From Apostichopus japonicus (taxonomy: Eukaryota; Echinodermata; Holothuroidea; Aspidochirotida; Stichopodidae): a DNA stretch of 62,000 bases. Under the pieces are notes generated by a model. That model searched no databases and had not been told where the DNA came from. It saw only the letters and a list, made by a program, of their open reading frames with translations. The stretch lies in the NCBI RefSeq assembly GCF_037975245.1, contig NC_092563.1, positions 110,001 to 172,000 on the forward strand, given 5' to 3'. Position numbers and translations under genes: made by a program. Each line of letters begins with the position of its first letter. Position 1 is the first letter of the stretch. Positions 1-11,631 of the stretch are shown piece by piece.

Positions 1-1465
1 ATTCAAAGTTGAACTGATGATTGTTGGATTGTGTATGAATAAGGTGATGCCTAAAAATTTTTGGTCAAAAGTTAATTAATTACAATTAATCCCCATTGTT
101 TAAAAAAATCTGAGCCTTCACTTTTTGCCAAAGCTCCTTTAATTTGTCTCCCAGTGTCTGCAGTGTTTGTTTACATTTGTGGTTAAGCTCTGCACAGGCT
201 GTTAGTGGAATTAAAGCAGGACTGGGAGTTGTTATTAACTGTTGAACTGTAAGCATGGGAGCCCTATAGCCAATCAGCACTTGCCGATTCTTAGAAGTCT
301 TTGAGCCTGAGGTATGTAGGCAGCTTGTGAAGTTATGACTTGTAGGGAGTGCTTGTTATGTCTGCTAAGGTAGAGGGGAGAAAGTTTAATAGGGTAGGTC
401 AGTGGTATTGTTTGAGAGAGTGGGTAAAATAGGATTTAAAGGGGAAAATAGGAATTATAGCCAGTGGTGTGGCCTGGATTCTGCTAATGGAGGGGGGGGG
501 GGGTATCCCTCACGGGCCCAAAATTGGTTTTGTGGGCCCTACATTTTTCAGCTCGAAAAGGTATGAGCTTCTGCACCATTGGTGCTCTAGTTTGAAGAAT
601 TATATTTGTGATGCATTTCAATTCAGACGTAGCTTTTTAAGAAATATAGAAATTTATAATTAGAAATTTATAATACAAATAACAAACCTTTGTCAGTTGA
701 AATCTTGAGCAAAAGTTGTCATAATAGAGAGTGATAAGAAACTAACCCTTTAGATATTACCAAAGTACATCTTGTTGATGATATGTCATATTTTTCCAAC
801 TATAATAATAGAAATATTTGTGACTTTGCTCAGCTATTATTTTCATAGATTTTTTTGTGTGCAGTTTGAGAATGTTGTTAAATTACAATAATCTGATTCA
901 ATTTCTCACTAGTACTGTGTACTAACAGTATAAACAATGTATTATAACCAAGTGTAGGATTCAATACAGAAGACAGTTGGAAAAAACGTGAATCTTGAAT
1001 TTTAAAGACATTGTGAAAGTTTGAGTGAAAAAAACAAAAGTATAAATAAGGGGTTAATCAACGGTCTAGCGTGCGTTACTCACAGGATTAATGCACGATC
1101 GGGGGATAATGCAAGCGATGCACGAGGGCGGAGCCCGAGTGCATCCAGCGATAGCATTAACACCCGTTACATATAACCAAAGATTTATTAAAGTGATGCC
1201 CCGTAATTTTACCGTGCGTTACTCACAGGATTAACCACGGTCAGCTGATCTGAATGGACCAATAGGATTTAGGAATCTTTACTAAGTATGAATGAACAAT
1301 TTTTGACAGCATTAACTTTTAACATATTTGTTGTTCAGCTCTGGCTTAATTAGTTGAGATTCATCCTTTTTTTCTTTTCTTTATACATTTTTTATTCCAA
1401 TTGCAAAAATTTAGTTGCTAGTCACTTAAACTCAAAGAGTTTTTCACTATTTACATGATTTTTAG
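1..1465. other. Left edge, intron of AOAH without recognised exon
   Basis: No further AOAH exon is recognised on the + strand. The stretch is AT-rich with a short poly-G tract at 489-500 and one hairpin-containing repeat (1069-1245). Short open frames here show no family resemblance. Confidence 0.5.
1069..1245. repeat. MITE-like hairpin element with direct flanking repeats
   Basis: The 20-base word CGTGCGTTACTCACAGGATT is present at about 1071 and again at about 1212. Between them is an imperfect hairpin TGCACGAGGGC-GGA-GCCCGAGTGCA. GC content is well above the surroundings. No coding capacity; inferred to be a small non-autonomous element. Confidence 0.5.
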
Positions 1466-1540
1466 GCTGGCTCGAAATCCAAAGAAGGACCAACCTTTGC
1501 TTTTGTTTTACTCTCTTATTGGCAATGATGTATGTAATGG
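1466..1540 (+). CDS. AOAH: AOAH exon (visible 1)
   Basis: Acceptor tttttag before 1466 and donor GTAAGT at 1541. It encodes LARNPKKDQPLLLFYSLIGN then DVCN, and contains the SGNH block III GND motif. One leading base completes a codon from an upstream exon that lies outside the window or is not recognised. Confidence 0.88.
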
Positions 1541-4500
1541 GTAAGTAAGTAGGCCTGTACATCTGTGTATTCTTTGATTGAAAAGCATTGTACAATTCCA
1601 GTAATGACACTGATCACATCTATGTTCTACTAACGTAAAGACTTAACACAGTAACGTAAAGACTCTACAGAGCTGATTAATGGACCTTGAAATACCTAGA
1701 AAGTCAATGCATAGAGTATTATTGTATTGTGCTGAAATTTACAGGGATGTTGGATGAAATAGTAAGTTGAATAACAGTCTGAGGGATGCACAAGGAAGGT
1801 AACATGCACCCCACCTCAATTCATGAATTGAAAAAACTGCTCTTTGTTTAATAAACTGACAGTTCTGGGTGGTCATTTTTGGCCATAGCTTCCAGTAAGC
1901 CTGTTCTTCCTCTCATCCAAATTTCAATATTCTTATCCCAGTGTTAATCCATTTTGCATCATATTTTATGTGTTTGCGTACACTACAGCCATGCTGACAC
2001 TATCAAAGATATGACTTTACCTGAAGATATGAGAAAACGATTTAGAAGTACTTTGCAGTACTTGGTAAGTAGAGACAAGGAAAATATTTAATTAGGAGTC
2101 GTTTGAAATACTTGATGAGTGGAGGCAGTGAAAATATTTAATTATGAGTCGTTTGAAATACTTGATGGGTGGAGGCAGTGAAAATATTTAATTATGAGTC
2201 GTTTTAAATATTTGATGAGTGGAGGCAGTGAAACATTTAATTAGGAGTCGTTTAAAATACTTGGTGGGTGGAGGCAGTGAAAACATTTAATTAGGAGTCG
2301 TTTAAAATACTTGATGGGTGGAGGCAGTGAAAATATTTAATAAGGAGTCGTTTGAAATACTTGATGAGTTGAAGCAGTGAAAATATTTAATTATGAGTCG
2401 TTTGAAATACTTGATGGGTGGAGGCAGTGAAAATATTTAATAAGGAGTCGTTTGAAATACTTGATGAGTGGAGGCAATGAAAATATCTAATTAGGAGTCG
2501 TTTGAGTGGAGGCAGTGAAAATATTTAATTATGAGTCGTTTGAAATACTTTATGAGTGGAGGCAGTGAAAATATTTAATTATGAGTCGTTTGAAATACTT
2601 GATGAGTGGAGGCAGTGAAAATATTTAATTATGAGTCGTTTGAAATACTTGATGGGTGGAGGCAGTGAAAATATTTAATTATGAGTTGTTTGAAATACTT
2701 GATGAGTGGAGGCAGTGAAAATATTTGAATTAGGAGTCGTTTGAAATATTTAGTAAGTATTCCTGCAGTCGATAAACACAATCATGTACCTGTCATATCA
2801 CTAATTTCAATCCTAGGAAGTTTTGAATATCACCTTTTATTTCATGGTAGCTGTAGTTCTTAATATTTTATGCTAGTGCCATCAGATGGGTATACTCAAA
2901 TTTGCTACAATTTTTTGAGGTAGAGGGAATTTTTTATGACATGGTAATGATCTTGGAAAAGCAACCTAAAGTTGCTTTGTTTTTAATTTCTTCTAAAACA
3001 AAATTACTGTATTTCTCCTTCCCATCCTCTCATTTTCATATGCCATTGTAATGTTTGGTAAGAGAGAAAATACATAAAACTGTCAACATTAAGAAAGTGT
3101 ACAAAATAATAGATAAGAATGCCAAATATCAAGATTTATGTTTATAATTAAAGTATCTCTTCCGCTGTGTTGGATCAAAATAGAATTCTGTGTTGCTGCA
3201 TTCTCAAAGGACCTTGACTTTTCATATTTCTAGCCCTCAATTATCAGCCTGATAATTGATACATGATACCTCGGCTGTTTTCTTCGGTCCAAGGGTATGA
3301 CTTAATGCTAGATTTTCAACCAACAACCTTTTTTTCTTTCTTTCTCTCTTTTTTCATGTTGTGGTGAAAATAAATGATGGATGTTAAAGTTTTTATGTTT
3401 GTTTGGCTTTTGCTGCAGGATACCCAACTGCCTAAAGGGAGCCATGTGTTTGCTACAGGTCTAGCTGATGGACGTGTTCTGTTTGATACACTCAAAGACA
3501 AGATCCATCCGATAGGCGATTGGCGTCAAGACATAACTTACCCAGATATTTACAACTATCTCAACTGCCTGGAGTCATCACCTTGTTCAGGCTGGATGAC
3601 AACTAATGAGACCCTGAGAAATTTTACCTCTGAGGTATGAATTTATGGACCAAAAAAATCTCTTGACCTAAAATGACAAGAAGAAATTTGAAACCTGAAC
3701 AAGGATCAAACAATAAGTGTTGAATTCAAAATGTATAAAAGGGTTGACTATTTACCCTTGCAGAATAGAAAACTCTTTTGAGCTAAAATTTTGTATCCTT
3801 CTAAGATTAAAATATTAATCCTGCTATGATAAAGATATTGATCCCTCTATGATAACAAATTGATCCCTTCAAAATAGAAATATTAATCACTGTAAAAATT
3901 ACAAATTTGTTGCACAGGTTTTTTTTTTTTTTTTAAAGCAGACTTTAGTTTGTTTAATGTTGTTACTCTCATAAAGGTGACATAGTACCAGCTAATATTA
4001 GACTGTTCCCTTGACTGCTATGATATAAATCATTCTTTCTGAGAATAAAATGGTAATTGGGCAAATCTGAGGTTCTGTGAAAAGAGTGAGTCTTATATTG
4101 AAGTTATCCCTATGAGTTTTACCAATGGCCAGTTAGGATATAGGTTATCTCTATGAGTTTTACCAATGGCCAGTTAGGATATAGGTTATCCCTATGAGTT
4201 TTACCAATGGCCAGTTAGGATATAGGTTATCTCTATGAGTTTTACCAATGGCCAGTTAGGATATAGGTTATCTCTATGAGTTTTACCAATGGCCAGTTAG
4301 GATATAGGTTATCCCTATGAGTTTTACCAATGGCCAGTTAGGATATAGGTTATCCCTATGAGTTTTACCAATGGCCAGTTAGGATATAGGTTATCCCTAT
4401 GAGTTTTACCAATGGCCAGTTAGGATATAGGTTATTCCTATGAGTTTTACCAATGGCCAGTTAGGATATAGGTTTTTTTTTTTAAACAATCTGATTTTGA

Positions 4501-7500
4501 GTTACTTAAAACTTGCCATTTTGAATTCAACTTAATTTGAACTTTTCATTTCAGAGAGCTGCTAATTTGAGTAAAGTTGTTCAAGAAGAAGCCAAACTGT
4601 TCAAACCAACCAACTTTGATGTACATTACATGGATTACAATATCCAAAGATGTAAGCTACTGATCATATATTGATTTATTTTATCATTCTACTGTGAAAT
4701 GACAAGTATAAAGCAATCCATATCTTATAGAGAACATTTACTTGTTTATAGTATCAGTAGTCTTTGGCAGTTATGCATTTTTTGATCACATCTTTGAAAT
4801 TCTACAGTGAACTTAATTAGTAACATTTTGCAAAATGTTATTTCTGATGAATGTTTGACCATGTGACCAGACAGCTGTGGTAATTTTTACTAAATGAATA
4901 ATTACTTTCTAAATAAGGGTCTCTGTGATGGAGTAGGTAACCTCATTTATTTCTGATGAATGTTTGACCATGTGACCAGACAGCTGTGATGATTTTTACT
5001 AAATGAATAATTACTTTCTAAATAAGGGTCTCTGTGGTGGAGTACGAAACCCCCTCAGTATCCCTTCTATGTCAACTGCTGCATTAGACAACGACAACTT
5101 AGAGTAGATGTTTGTCACGCCTGCATTGTATTTTAGCATTCCTTGTGGGTGGAAATTTCCACCGGGCAGCCTAGGCCTTTGCTAATTGTTCATTTCTGCT
5201 TTCGAGTAATGTATGCAAATTCCAGGAGGTGAACAATGGGGAGACGGGTTCTTCTCGGGTAATGTATGTAGATCCGAGCAAGTGCATAATGGGAAACGGG
5301 TCCATCGGAATTCGTAGATTGTGCTTTGGCGGGTAAGGGCAGGGGTCAACTTAAGGTCGCTATATAAGGATTGGGGTGTGGTTGGATGAGGCATTCTGTG
5401 TGAGTCTCACCACCGTCCGGTCTTCGCCGTCTTATTCCTCGGCTTCTGTGTGTTAGCCGTTATCCAGGCTTCTTTGTATGAGCCTAGGCTTCTTTGTATG
5501 AGCCTAAAGACTGGGAACGTTGATATTTTGTGGCGTTGCGTTTTAGCCTAAGCCATATCAGCGTATCCTGAGGATTACTGTGTGTATCCGTTCTTGTCTT
5601 ATTCGACGAAATCATTTTGGACACATTTCTGTGTATATGTACACCGCAAAGGGCCGTTTTACTGTGTGTTACGTCCCTGGCCGTTTGACCAAGTTAATCC
5701 GGGATTTACTAATAGGACGATCCCGTAAGTTGATTTTTTGTCCGTATTACGCATTTAATTGGTATCTGTATTGTTGATGGCACAGTAGGGTTTGTGGAGA
5801 AATTAATGTATTGTATTTCAAAGAGTCCTCGATCTATGGCTCGCAATTCAGTCAGTTTGTTAAAATGTTTATCCATGCTTAGGCATACGAATTTGTAATT
5901 GTTTAGGGTCAAATGCGTTTAAAGCATTTAAGGTATTTTTAGGTCGTATAAGTGTGTGCGAATTATAAGTTCGCCTTATTGCCTTTGGTTGGGTTGATTG
6001 ATTTTGTAGATTATCATATGTAGTGGAACGGGTAGTTATCGCCAATTTGAGGGCGTTCTAACCATGTTCTGTTTCCAAACATCGGGCTGCCGCCATTTTG
6101 TTATTGTGATATATAGTATCGAGTAGCTATTATGTGTTTCATGGTAAGGGTTGAACCGGAGGTTCTTGGTATTATTTGGTAAATAGTGACACCATATTGG
6201 TTGTGTGTTGCTTGCTGACTTTACGTCAGATAGGGGCTCTTGACGTCATAGTTTGACAATATTCGTTGGTATAGATATAAGTATAGCCATGTGTTTGCCA
6301 TTTGGCGCATGCCTGAGAGAAGTTTTGTTGTGTTTTTGTCATATAGGGTTGCAGTGTTGGGGCCCGACGGCTACGCTGGTGTGAGGGGCTCGCCGTACCG
6401 TCTGGAGCTTCCTGCAGGGTACCAGCCGGAAGAAATCTAGCGATAGAGAAGAAATCTAAGCGATAGAGAAGAAATCTAAGCGATAGAGAAGAAGTCTAAG
6501 CGATAGGGAAGAATTAAGCGATAGGGTAGATCCTTAGTAGAGTTATTTGGAAGGGTTGGTCGGGTTAGCGAATGCGTGTGTATTTTTGTGTTGGGTATTT
6601 ATATGTTTCTTTTGTCGAGACCAAAAAGTCATTGGTCGAGTTGTAAATAAATTATATGTTTCATTTCGCAAAATTCTTGGTGGTCTGTCATTTATTTATG
6701 TCATTCGTCTCGGGTGTCGAACGCTAAGCAGATTGAGACGTGTCCAGGTGGGGGATTACTCCTTTACTTGTGACAATGTTTTAAATTACTAACAGTTAAC
6801 ATTCTTTCATGTGACAGGTTTCTAAGTTTACTGATAAGAGTATCTATTAAACATTTTAGAAACACATGATTATTGCAAAAGATGAAGTTAAACACAGTGT
6901 TCTTCATTGTCTGTTTCCTACAGTGATACAAATGTGGACATCTACAGGAGGTAAAGCAGCTGATATAATTGAACCAGTTGATGGATTTCATCCAAGCCAG
7001 GTAGTACAAAAACTAGGCATATAATAGGTTCATGTTATCTCTTTTCTTGCTTTCAAAATACTATGATCGGAATGAGTGGCAAGGACACAGTGTACTAATG
7101 ATCAGAAGTCCATTGATTTTCCATTTGATCACAAATCCTAGTCATAGCAGCCCAATATGATTTGAGGGCTGTAACAACTCACCCGAAAAAAATAACCAAA
7201 ATCTTTCGCACGCTCATTTGACCACAAAACCCTCCTACTCATAGGCCTAGGAGCCCAATTTGTTTTGGGGGGCTGTAACGACTTGCCCGAATAAAATAAC
7301 CAAAAATTTTCGCGAGCTCATTTGACCACAGCAGCCTCCTAGTCATAGGAGCCCAATTTGATTTGGGGGGGGGGGGGGCTGTAACAACTTGCCCGAAAAA
7401 ATAACCATGCACGTTCAACATCTTCATGTACATATCTTGTAAGTATGCATCAGTTATTACATTGCATGCCAATTACATACAATCATTGGCCGTGTAATTA

Positions 7501-8080
7501 CCCTTCCATATTGGTTATAATTTTTGGGGGAGGCGTTACAATAATAATGATAATAATATCAGTTTAACCATTGAAAAACACATTGCAATTTATTTTGCTC
7601 TCAGTAGGTGCCTGAAAACTTCTCAGCATATTGCCCGAATTTTCACAGCCCTCCCCCCCCCCCTACGCTCCTAGTATCAACACTTACATAACAATGAACC
7701 TGCATGGACTAACAAGTTTTACATATAAGAATTGATGTTAAAGTTGCAGTCCATTTATCAACTAGTTTCATCATCATGTTTTGGACAAAGAGATGTGAAT
7801 TAAACATTCCACAGAACTTATTTCACTAGAATCAATGTGGATGAATCTAAATAGAATAAAATATGAAATACAGATATGGGAATACAGGAATTTATCATTG
7901 GATTTTAAGAGAATTTTTCATCTAAATGATTATCTTGTTTTTTTTGTACAACAGGTTGCAAACTTCTTGTTGGCAGAATATTATTGGGAGGAGATGAACA
8001 AGTTAGTCCCTGGTCTCTTCAGAAAGAATCCACACAATGCTGAAATCAAGAAACTATTTGGAGATCAAGGAGGATACTAA
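1466..8080 (+). CDS. AOAH: Acyloxyacyl hydrolase (AOAH), 3' part of gene, six exons
   Basis: Join of 1466-1540, 1989-2064, 3419-3634, 4555-4651, 6924-7000 and 7955-8080, giving 221 codons plus TAA. All introns are GT-AG and all junction phases agree. Seen: a GND motif at visible residues 19-21 (SGNH block III, Asn), an LPKGSHV segment, YLNCLESSPCSGWMTTNETL, and EPVDGFHPSQ at 171-180, whose Asp174 and His177 are the SGNH block V catalytic pair. The protein ends FGDQGGY, very close to the vertebrate AOAH C-terminus. Known for the family: a secreted or lysosomal lipase that releases secondary fatty acyl chains from lipid A of lipopolysaccharide and so inactivates it. The saposin-like N-terminal part and the GDS serine block lie left of the window. 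No stop or frameshift is seen, so this part looks functional. A solo LTR and three tandem arrays sit in its introns. Confidence 0.93.
1989..2064 (+). CDS. AOAH: AOAH exon (visible 2)
   Basis: Acceptor cactacag and donor GTAAGT at 2065. Encodes HADTIKDMTLPEDMRKRF and ends LQYL. The donor region is the start of the 50-bp minisatellite that follows. Confidence 0.88.
2065..2760. repeat. 50-bp minisatellite, about 13 copies
   Basis: Units of 50 bp (ATTATGAGTCGTTTGAAATA then CTTGATGAGTGGAGGCAGTG) run from the donor of the AOAH exon ending at 2064. The first unit still contains the exon tail TACTTG and GTAAGT, and the last ends with TTTAGTAAGT, so the array appears to have grown from the exon-intron junction. 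Confidence 0.85.
2761..3418. other. AOAH intron, unique sequence
   Basis: AT-rich intron with a pyrimidine-rich stretch before the acceptor at 3418. No other feature seen. Confidence 0.6.
3419..3634 (+). CDS. AOAH: AOAH exon (visible 3)
   Basis: 72 codons, phase 0 at both ends; acceptor tgctgcag, donor GTATGA. Encodes DTQLPKGSHVFATGLADG and later NCLESSPCSGWMTTNETL, the most conserved AOAH segment here. Confidence 0.92.
4108..4472. repeat. 41-bp minisatellite, 9 copies
   Basis: Nearly identical 41-bp units containing CTATGAGTTTTACCAATGGC and CAGTTAGGATATAGGTTATC. They differ mainly at one C/T position (ATCCC, ATCTC or ATTCC). The array sits in the AOAH intron 82 bases before the exon at 4555. 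Confidence 0.9.
4555..4651 (+). CDS. AOAH: AOAH exon (visible 4)
   Basis: Acceptor catttcag, donor GTAAGC after AGAT. Encodes RAANLSKVVQEEAKLFKPT and ends YMDYNIQR, with one extra base joined to the next exon as Leu. Confidence 0.9.
4840..5045. repeat. Tandem duplication of about 116 bp
   Basis: Two copies of a block starting TTTCTGATGAATGTTTGACC and containing AAATAAGGGTCTCTGTG, with few differences. It lies just left of the solo LTR. Confidence 0.8.
5361..5368 (+). promoter_or_regulatory. TATA box of the solo LTR
   Basis: TATATAAG about 250 bases into the LTR, followed by GC-richer sequence. A possible cryptic promoter in sense with AOAH. Confidence 0.5.
6426..6520. repeat. 22-bp direct repeats inside the LTR
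   Basis: About five copies of GAAGAAATCTAAGCGATAGA with small changes. Confidence 0.8.
6924..7000 (+). CDS. AOAH: AOAH exon (visible 5), catalytic Asp-His
   Basis: Acceptor cctacag, donor GTAGTA. Encodes IQMWTSTGGKAADIIEPV then DGFHPSQ, SGNH block V with the catalytic Asp and His. It lies 148 bases after the solo LTR. Confidence 0.92.
7139..7410. repeat. Three diverged tandem copies, about 95 bp
   Basis: Each copy has an AGTCATAG..AGCCCAATTTGATTTG segment, then GGCTGTAACAACTTGCCCG and AAATAACCAAAATCTTTCGC. The last contains a long poly-G run at 7366-7378. In the last AOAH intron. Confidence 0.75.
7955..8080 (+). CDS. AOAH: AOAH terminal exon
   Basis: Acceptor gtacaacag. Encodes VANFLLAEYYWEEMNKL and ends IKKLFGDQGGY-TAA. 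The C-terminal FGDQGG motif is typical of AOAH. Confidence 0.93.
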   Translation, partial: VANFLLAEYYWEEMNKLVPGLFRKNPHNAEIKKLFGDQGGY

Positions 8081-8215
8081 ACCACCTTATATATCACAGA
8101 TGTAAAGAAAAAGAATTATAAACAACTTCCTAACATCAGTTCTTGCCAATGAGCATATTTACAGAGTGTAAATAATTCCAACTGTGAAATAAATACAATG
8201 GGTTTTGGGTGCAAG
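8081..8215 (+). promoter_or_regulatory. AOAH: AOAH 3' UTR with polyadenylation signal
   Basis: AATAAA at 8188-8193, about 108 bases after the stop. The cleavage site is inferred to lie 10-25 bases further on; the true end cannot be seen without transcript data. Confidence 0.5.
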
Positions 8216-9003
8216 TTAGAAAATGTTTATGCTTGATTTTATAGTATGTATTATTTTGTAAGATTTCTAGAGTCACCCTACATTCGATAGATATAAGTCA
8301 AAGTAGGCTAAGAGATGCAACTATTTTGTATGTGATGATATAAATGTCAAATGGAATTCACATTGTTCTATATACATGGTAGTTTAGGAGGGAGTGGGAG
8401 GGGGGGGGGGGGTAATCAAACTTACTATTCCTCCTTCCACCAACTGTACTATACATGTGCATTATACAATACTAATTTCATTGCCAGTCCACCAATCGTA
8501 GCTTTCACTAAATCATCTAAAAAACTACTGCAATTGAACAATTGAAGCACAACAGTAGATATTAATTTTAATCCAAGATTCTAGAAGTGAAATACATTTA
8601 AGGTTTGACATTTTTGTACCATTGTTAGCTTTGGAAATTCTGTATGATAACCTATTTCTTCAAACTTTTAAATCCTTTTACCAAACTTTTAAACCGTTTT
8701 TACCAAATTTGTAAACCACTTCAAACTTTTACAAGAAATAGTAGTAAATGCAAGCACTTAGAAAAATTGCTTGTTTAGTGAGAGTTTGCTGTTTACAACT
8801 ACAAAACCATTTGAACTTTGAAATATTGCCAAAATGGTGTTGCTGAAGAAGTTTTATGGTTGTTACTATTCTACCAGTACTCTGTTGAATGCCAATTGAA
8901 TTTACCAGATAGCATCATGCAACTTGCATCATGCAGATAGCAACTATACAACAGTATATGCATGTTTTATGGTGAACTGGTTGGTACAAGAAATTGTAAT
9001 TTT

Positions 9004-11631
9004 TGGTTCCTTGCTTTAGCAAAAGGAACCTATGTAGTCAGGTTGGCGTGTGTGTGTGTGTGCATCTGTGACACTTTCTTGGGTACGCTCTATCTCAATA
9101 AGGGAAAGTTGGATTGAGGCCAAACTTGGACTATAGATCCGCCATATGGAGAAGGTGTGCCCTATTGTTTTTGGTGCCCACAAAGGTCACCAAAGGTCAG
9201 TTATGGTCCAAAAACCGAACATATTAAAACTGCAATAACTCCCAGTGCCAATGTGCGACAAGGTTGATATTTTGGGAAAAGTTGTGAACTGGTTAGGGGA
9301 ACATTTTCAAACTTAATGGTCATGTGATCCGAGGTCACCAAAGGTCAATTAATGATAATAAACTAGTATTTTTGCGATAACTTGAGAACGATATGTCCGT
9401 TAGGGTTGGGAGTTGCTTCAATGTTATCCAATTGTCGACCCGCATCTGGGTGACCCTTGACCTCAATTTGACCTCGACCTCAATTTGACCTCTGGTGACC
9501 TTTACGTGTTTTGGGGGATTTGTACAGTTTTGATGCTATTTTCAGATGTCAAAGGTACCTTCTGATCATAAATGTCAATGGGTTGACCCCGTGTGACCTT
9601 TATGTGCAAAGTTATATGGGGTCAAAGTTTTTCGGTCGGAGTTAGGATGGATGTACAGACTTGTCGTTTTGTTTTTTGGAATCAGGAGATTAAACTTCAT
9701 CTGAAACCAAGGTCAAAGGTCACATTAGAAAAAATTTGCTTATTTTGGGAGGAAACGAGCAAACAAGGAAATGTTTGGTTTTGATGCTAGATTTGGATAT
9801 CAAAGGTACCTTCCGATCAAAAATGTCAATTGGTTGACCCCCGTGTGACCTTCGTGTGCGAAGTTATACGAGGTCAAAGTTAATTTTCAGACATTTAATG
9901 CAACAACTCCCAGTTCCAAGGTGTGACATGGTTGATATTTTTGGACAAGTTGCAAATGGTATAGGTAAATATTTTCAAACATAACGGTCATGTGATCCGA
10001 GGTCACCAAAGGTCAATTAATGTTAAAAAACTAGTATTTTGGGGGCAGAAAATGGGAAAAGAAAAAATGTTTGAATTTGTATAGTTTGATGCTCTAATTT
10101 AGGTCTCATCAATCAAAAATGTCAATAAGTTGACCCAAGGTGACCTTTGTATATGTTAAGTTATATGAGGTCAAAGTTAATTTTCAGACATTTAGTGTAA
10201 TAACTCCCAGTGCCAAGGTGTTACACGGTTGATATTGTGAGACAAGTTGCAAATGGTATAGGGGAATATTTTCAAACTTAAGGGTCATGTGATCCGAGGT
10301 CACCAAAGGTCAATTAATGATAAAAAACTAGTATTTTTGCGATAACTTGAGAACAAATTGTCCGTTAGGGTTGGGAGTTGCTTCAATGTAATCCAATTGT
10401 CGACCCGCATCTGGGTGACCCTTGACCTCAATTTGACCGCTGGTGACCTTTTCGTGTTTTGTGGATTTTTACAGTTTCGATGCTATTTTCAGATGTTAAA
10501 GGTACCTTCTGATCATAAATGTCAATAAGTTGACCCCATGTGACCTTTGTGTGCGAAGTTATAATAGGTCAAAGTTAATTTTCAGACATTTAATGCAATA
10601 ACTCCCAGTTGCAAGTTGTGACAAGGTTGATATTTTTGGAGTAGTTGCAAATGGTATAGGGGAATATTTTCAAACTTAACGGTCATGTGGTACAAGGTCA
10701 CCAAAGGTCAATTAATGATAAAAAACTAGTATTTTTGCGATAACTTGAGAACAAATTGTCTGTTAGGGTTGGGAGTTGCTTCAATGTAATCCAATTGTCG
10801 ACCAGCATCTGGGTGACCCTTGACCTCAATTTGACCTCTGGTGACCTTTTCATGGTTTGTGGATTTTTACAGTTTCGATGCTATTTTCAGATGTTAAAGG
10901 TACCTTTTGATCATAAATGTCAATGGTTTGACCCCCATGTGACCTTCGTGTGCGAAGTAATAATAGGTCAAAGTTAATTTTCAGACATTTAATGCAATAA
11001 CTCCCAGTGCCAAGGTGTGACAAGGTTAATTTTTTGGGACAAGTTGCAAATGGTATAGGGGAATATTTTCAAACTTAACGGTCATGTGGTCCAACGTCAC
11101 CAAAGGTCAGCTAATGTTAAAAAAGTAGTATTTTGGGGGGAGAAAATGGGCAAAGAAAATATGTTTGAATTTTTACAGTCATGCTCTATTTAGGTCTCAC
11201 CGATCAAAAATGTCAATTGGTTGACCTCCGAGTGACCTTTGTGTGTGAAGTTATGTATACAAGTTCAAAGTTAATTTTTTGAAATTTAATGCAATTAAAT
11301 CTCAATGCCAAGGTGTGACATCCATGGTTGATATTTTGGGACAAGTTGTGAACGGAGTGGTGGAACATTTTGAAACTTAAAGGTCATGTCATCTGAGGTC
11401 ACCAATGTTATCATATCTGTTGACACGCTTGTAGGTCTCTTATATTTCTTACATTTTCGACGCCATATTTAGATCTCAAAAGTGCCTTTTGATCCAAAAT
11501 CCGATCACATTTTGTGATATAGTGTTGGTTACTTTATGGGAACATGTAGGACCACAATTACTTGGACTATTTGAGCCCAATCTTGCTTGATAATATTATG
11601 TGTATTGTCATATACCCCAAGCAAGGAACCA
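9004..11631. mobile_element. Dispersed repeat with 13-bp inverted ends and internal repeats
   Basis: TGGTTCCTTGCTT at 9004-9016 is an exact inverted match to 11619-11631. Inside are about five diverged repeat blocks with ACTCCCAGTGCCAAGGTGTG, TTTTCAAACTTAACGGTCAT and AGGTCACCAAAGGTCA. No protein is encoded. It is inferred to be a non-autonomous DNA element or composite repeat. A clear target duplication was not found. Confidence 0.6.

Larger units (their letters stand above)
5113..6775 (+). mobile_element. Solo LTR of an LTR retrotransposon
   Basis: Begins TGTCACGCC and ends CTTGTGACA, giving TGTCAC/GTGACA inverted termini, flanked by perfect 5-bp duplications ATGTT (5108-5112 and 6776-6780). 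The length is 1663 bp, with a TATA box (TATATAAG, 5361-5368) and a late AATAAA (6646-6651), as expected of an LTR transcribed on the + strand. Base composition is more GC-rich than the intron around it. No gag/pol remnant is present, so this is a recombined single LTR. The 5-bp duplication fits Ty3/gypsy- or BEL-type elements; the family is not identified. Confidence 0.85.

Noticed and set aside
5580-6792. Small open frames inside the LTR
   Set aside because: No gag, pol or other family resemblance; the region is explained as LTR sequence.
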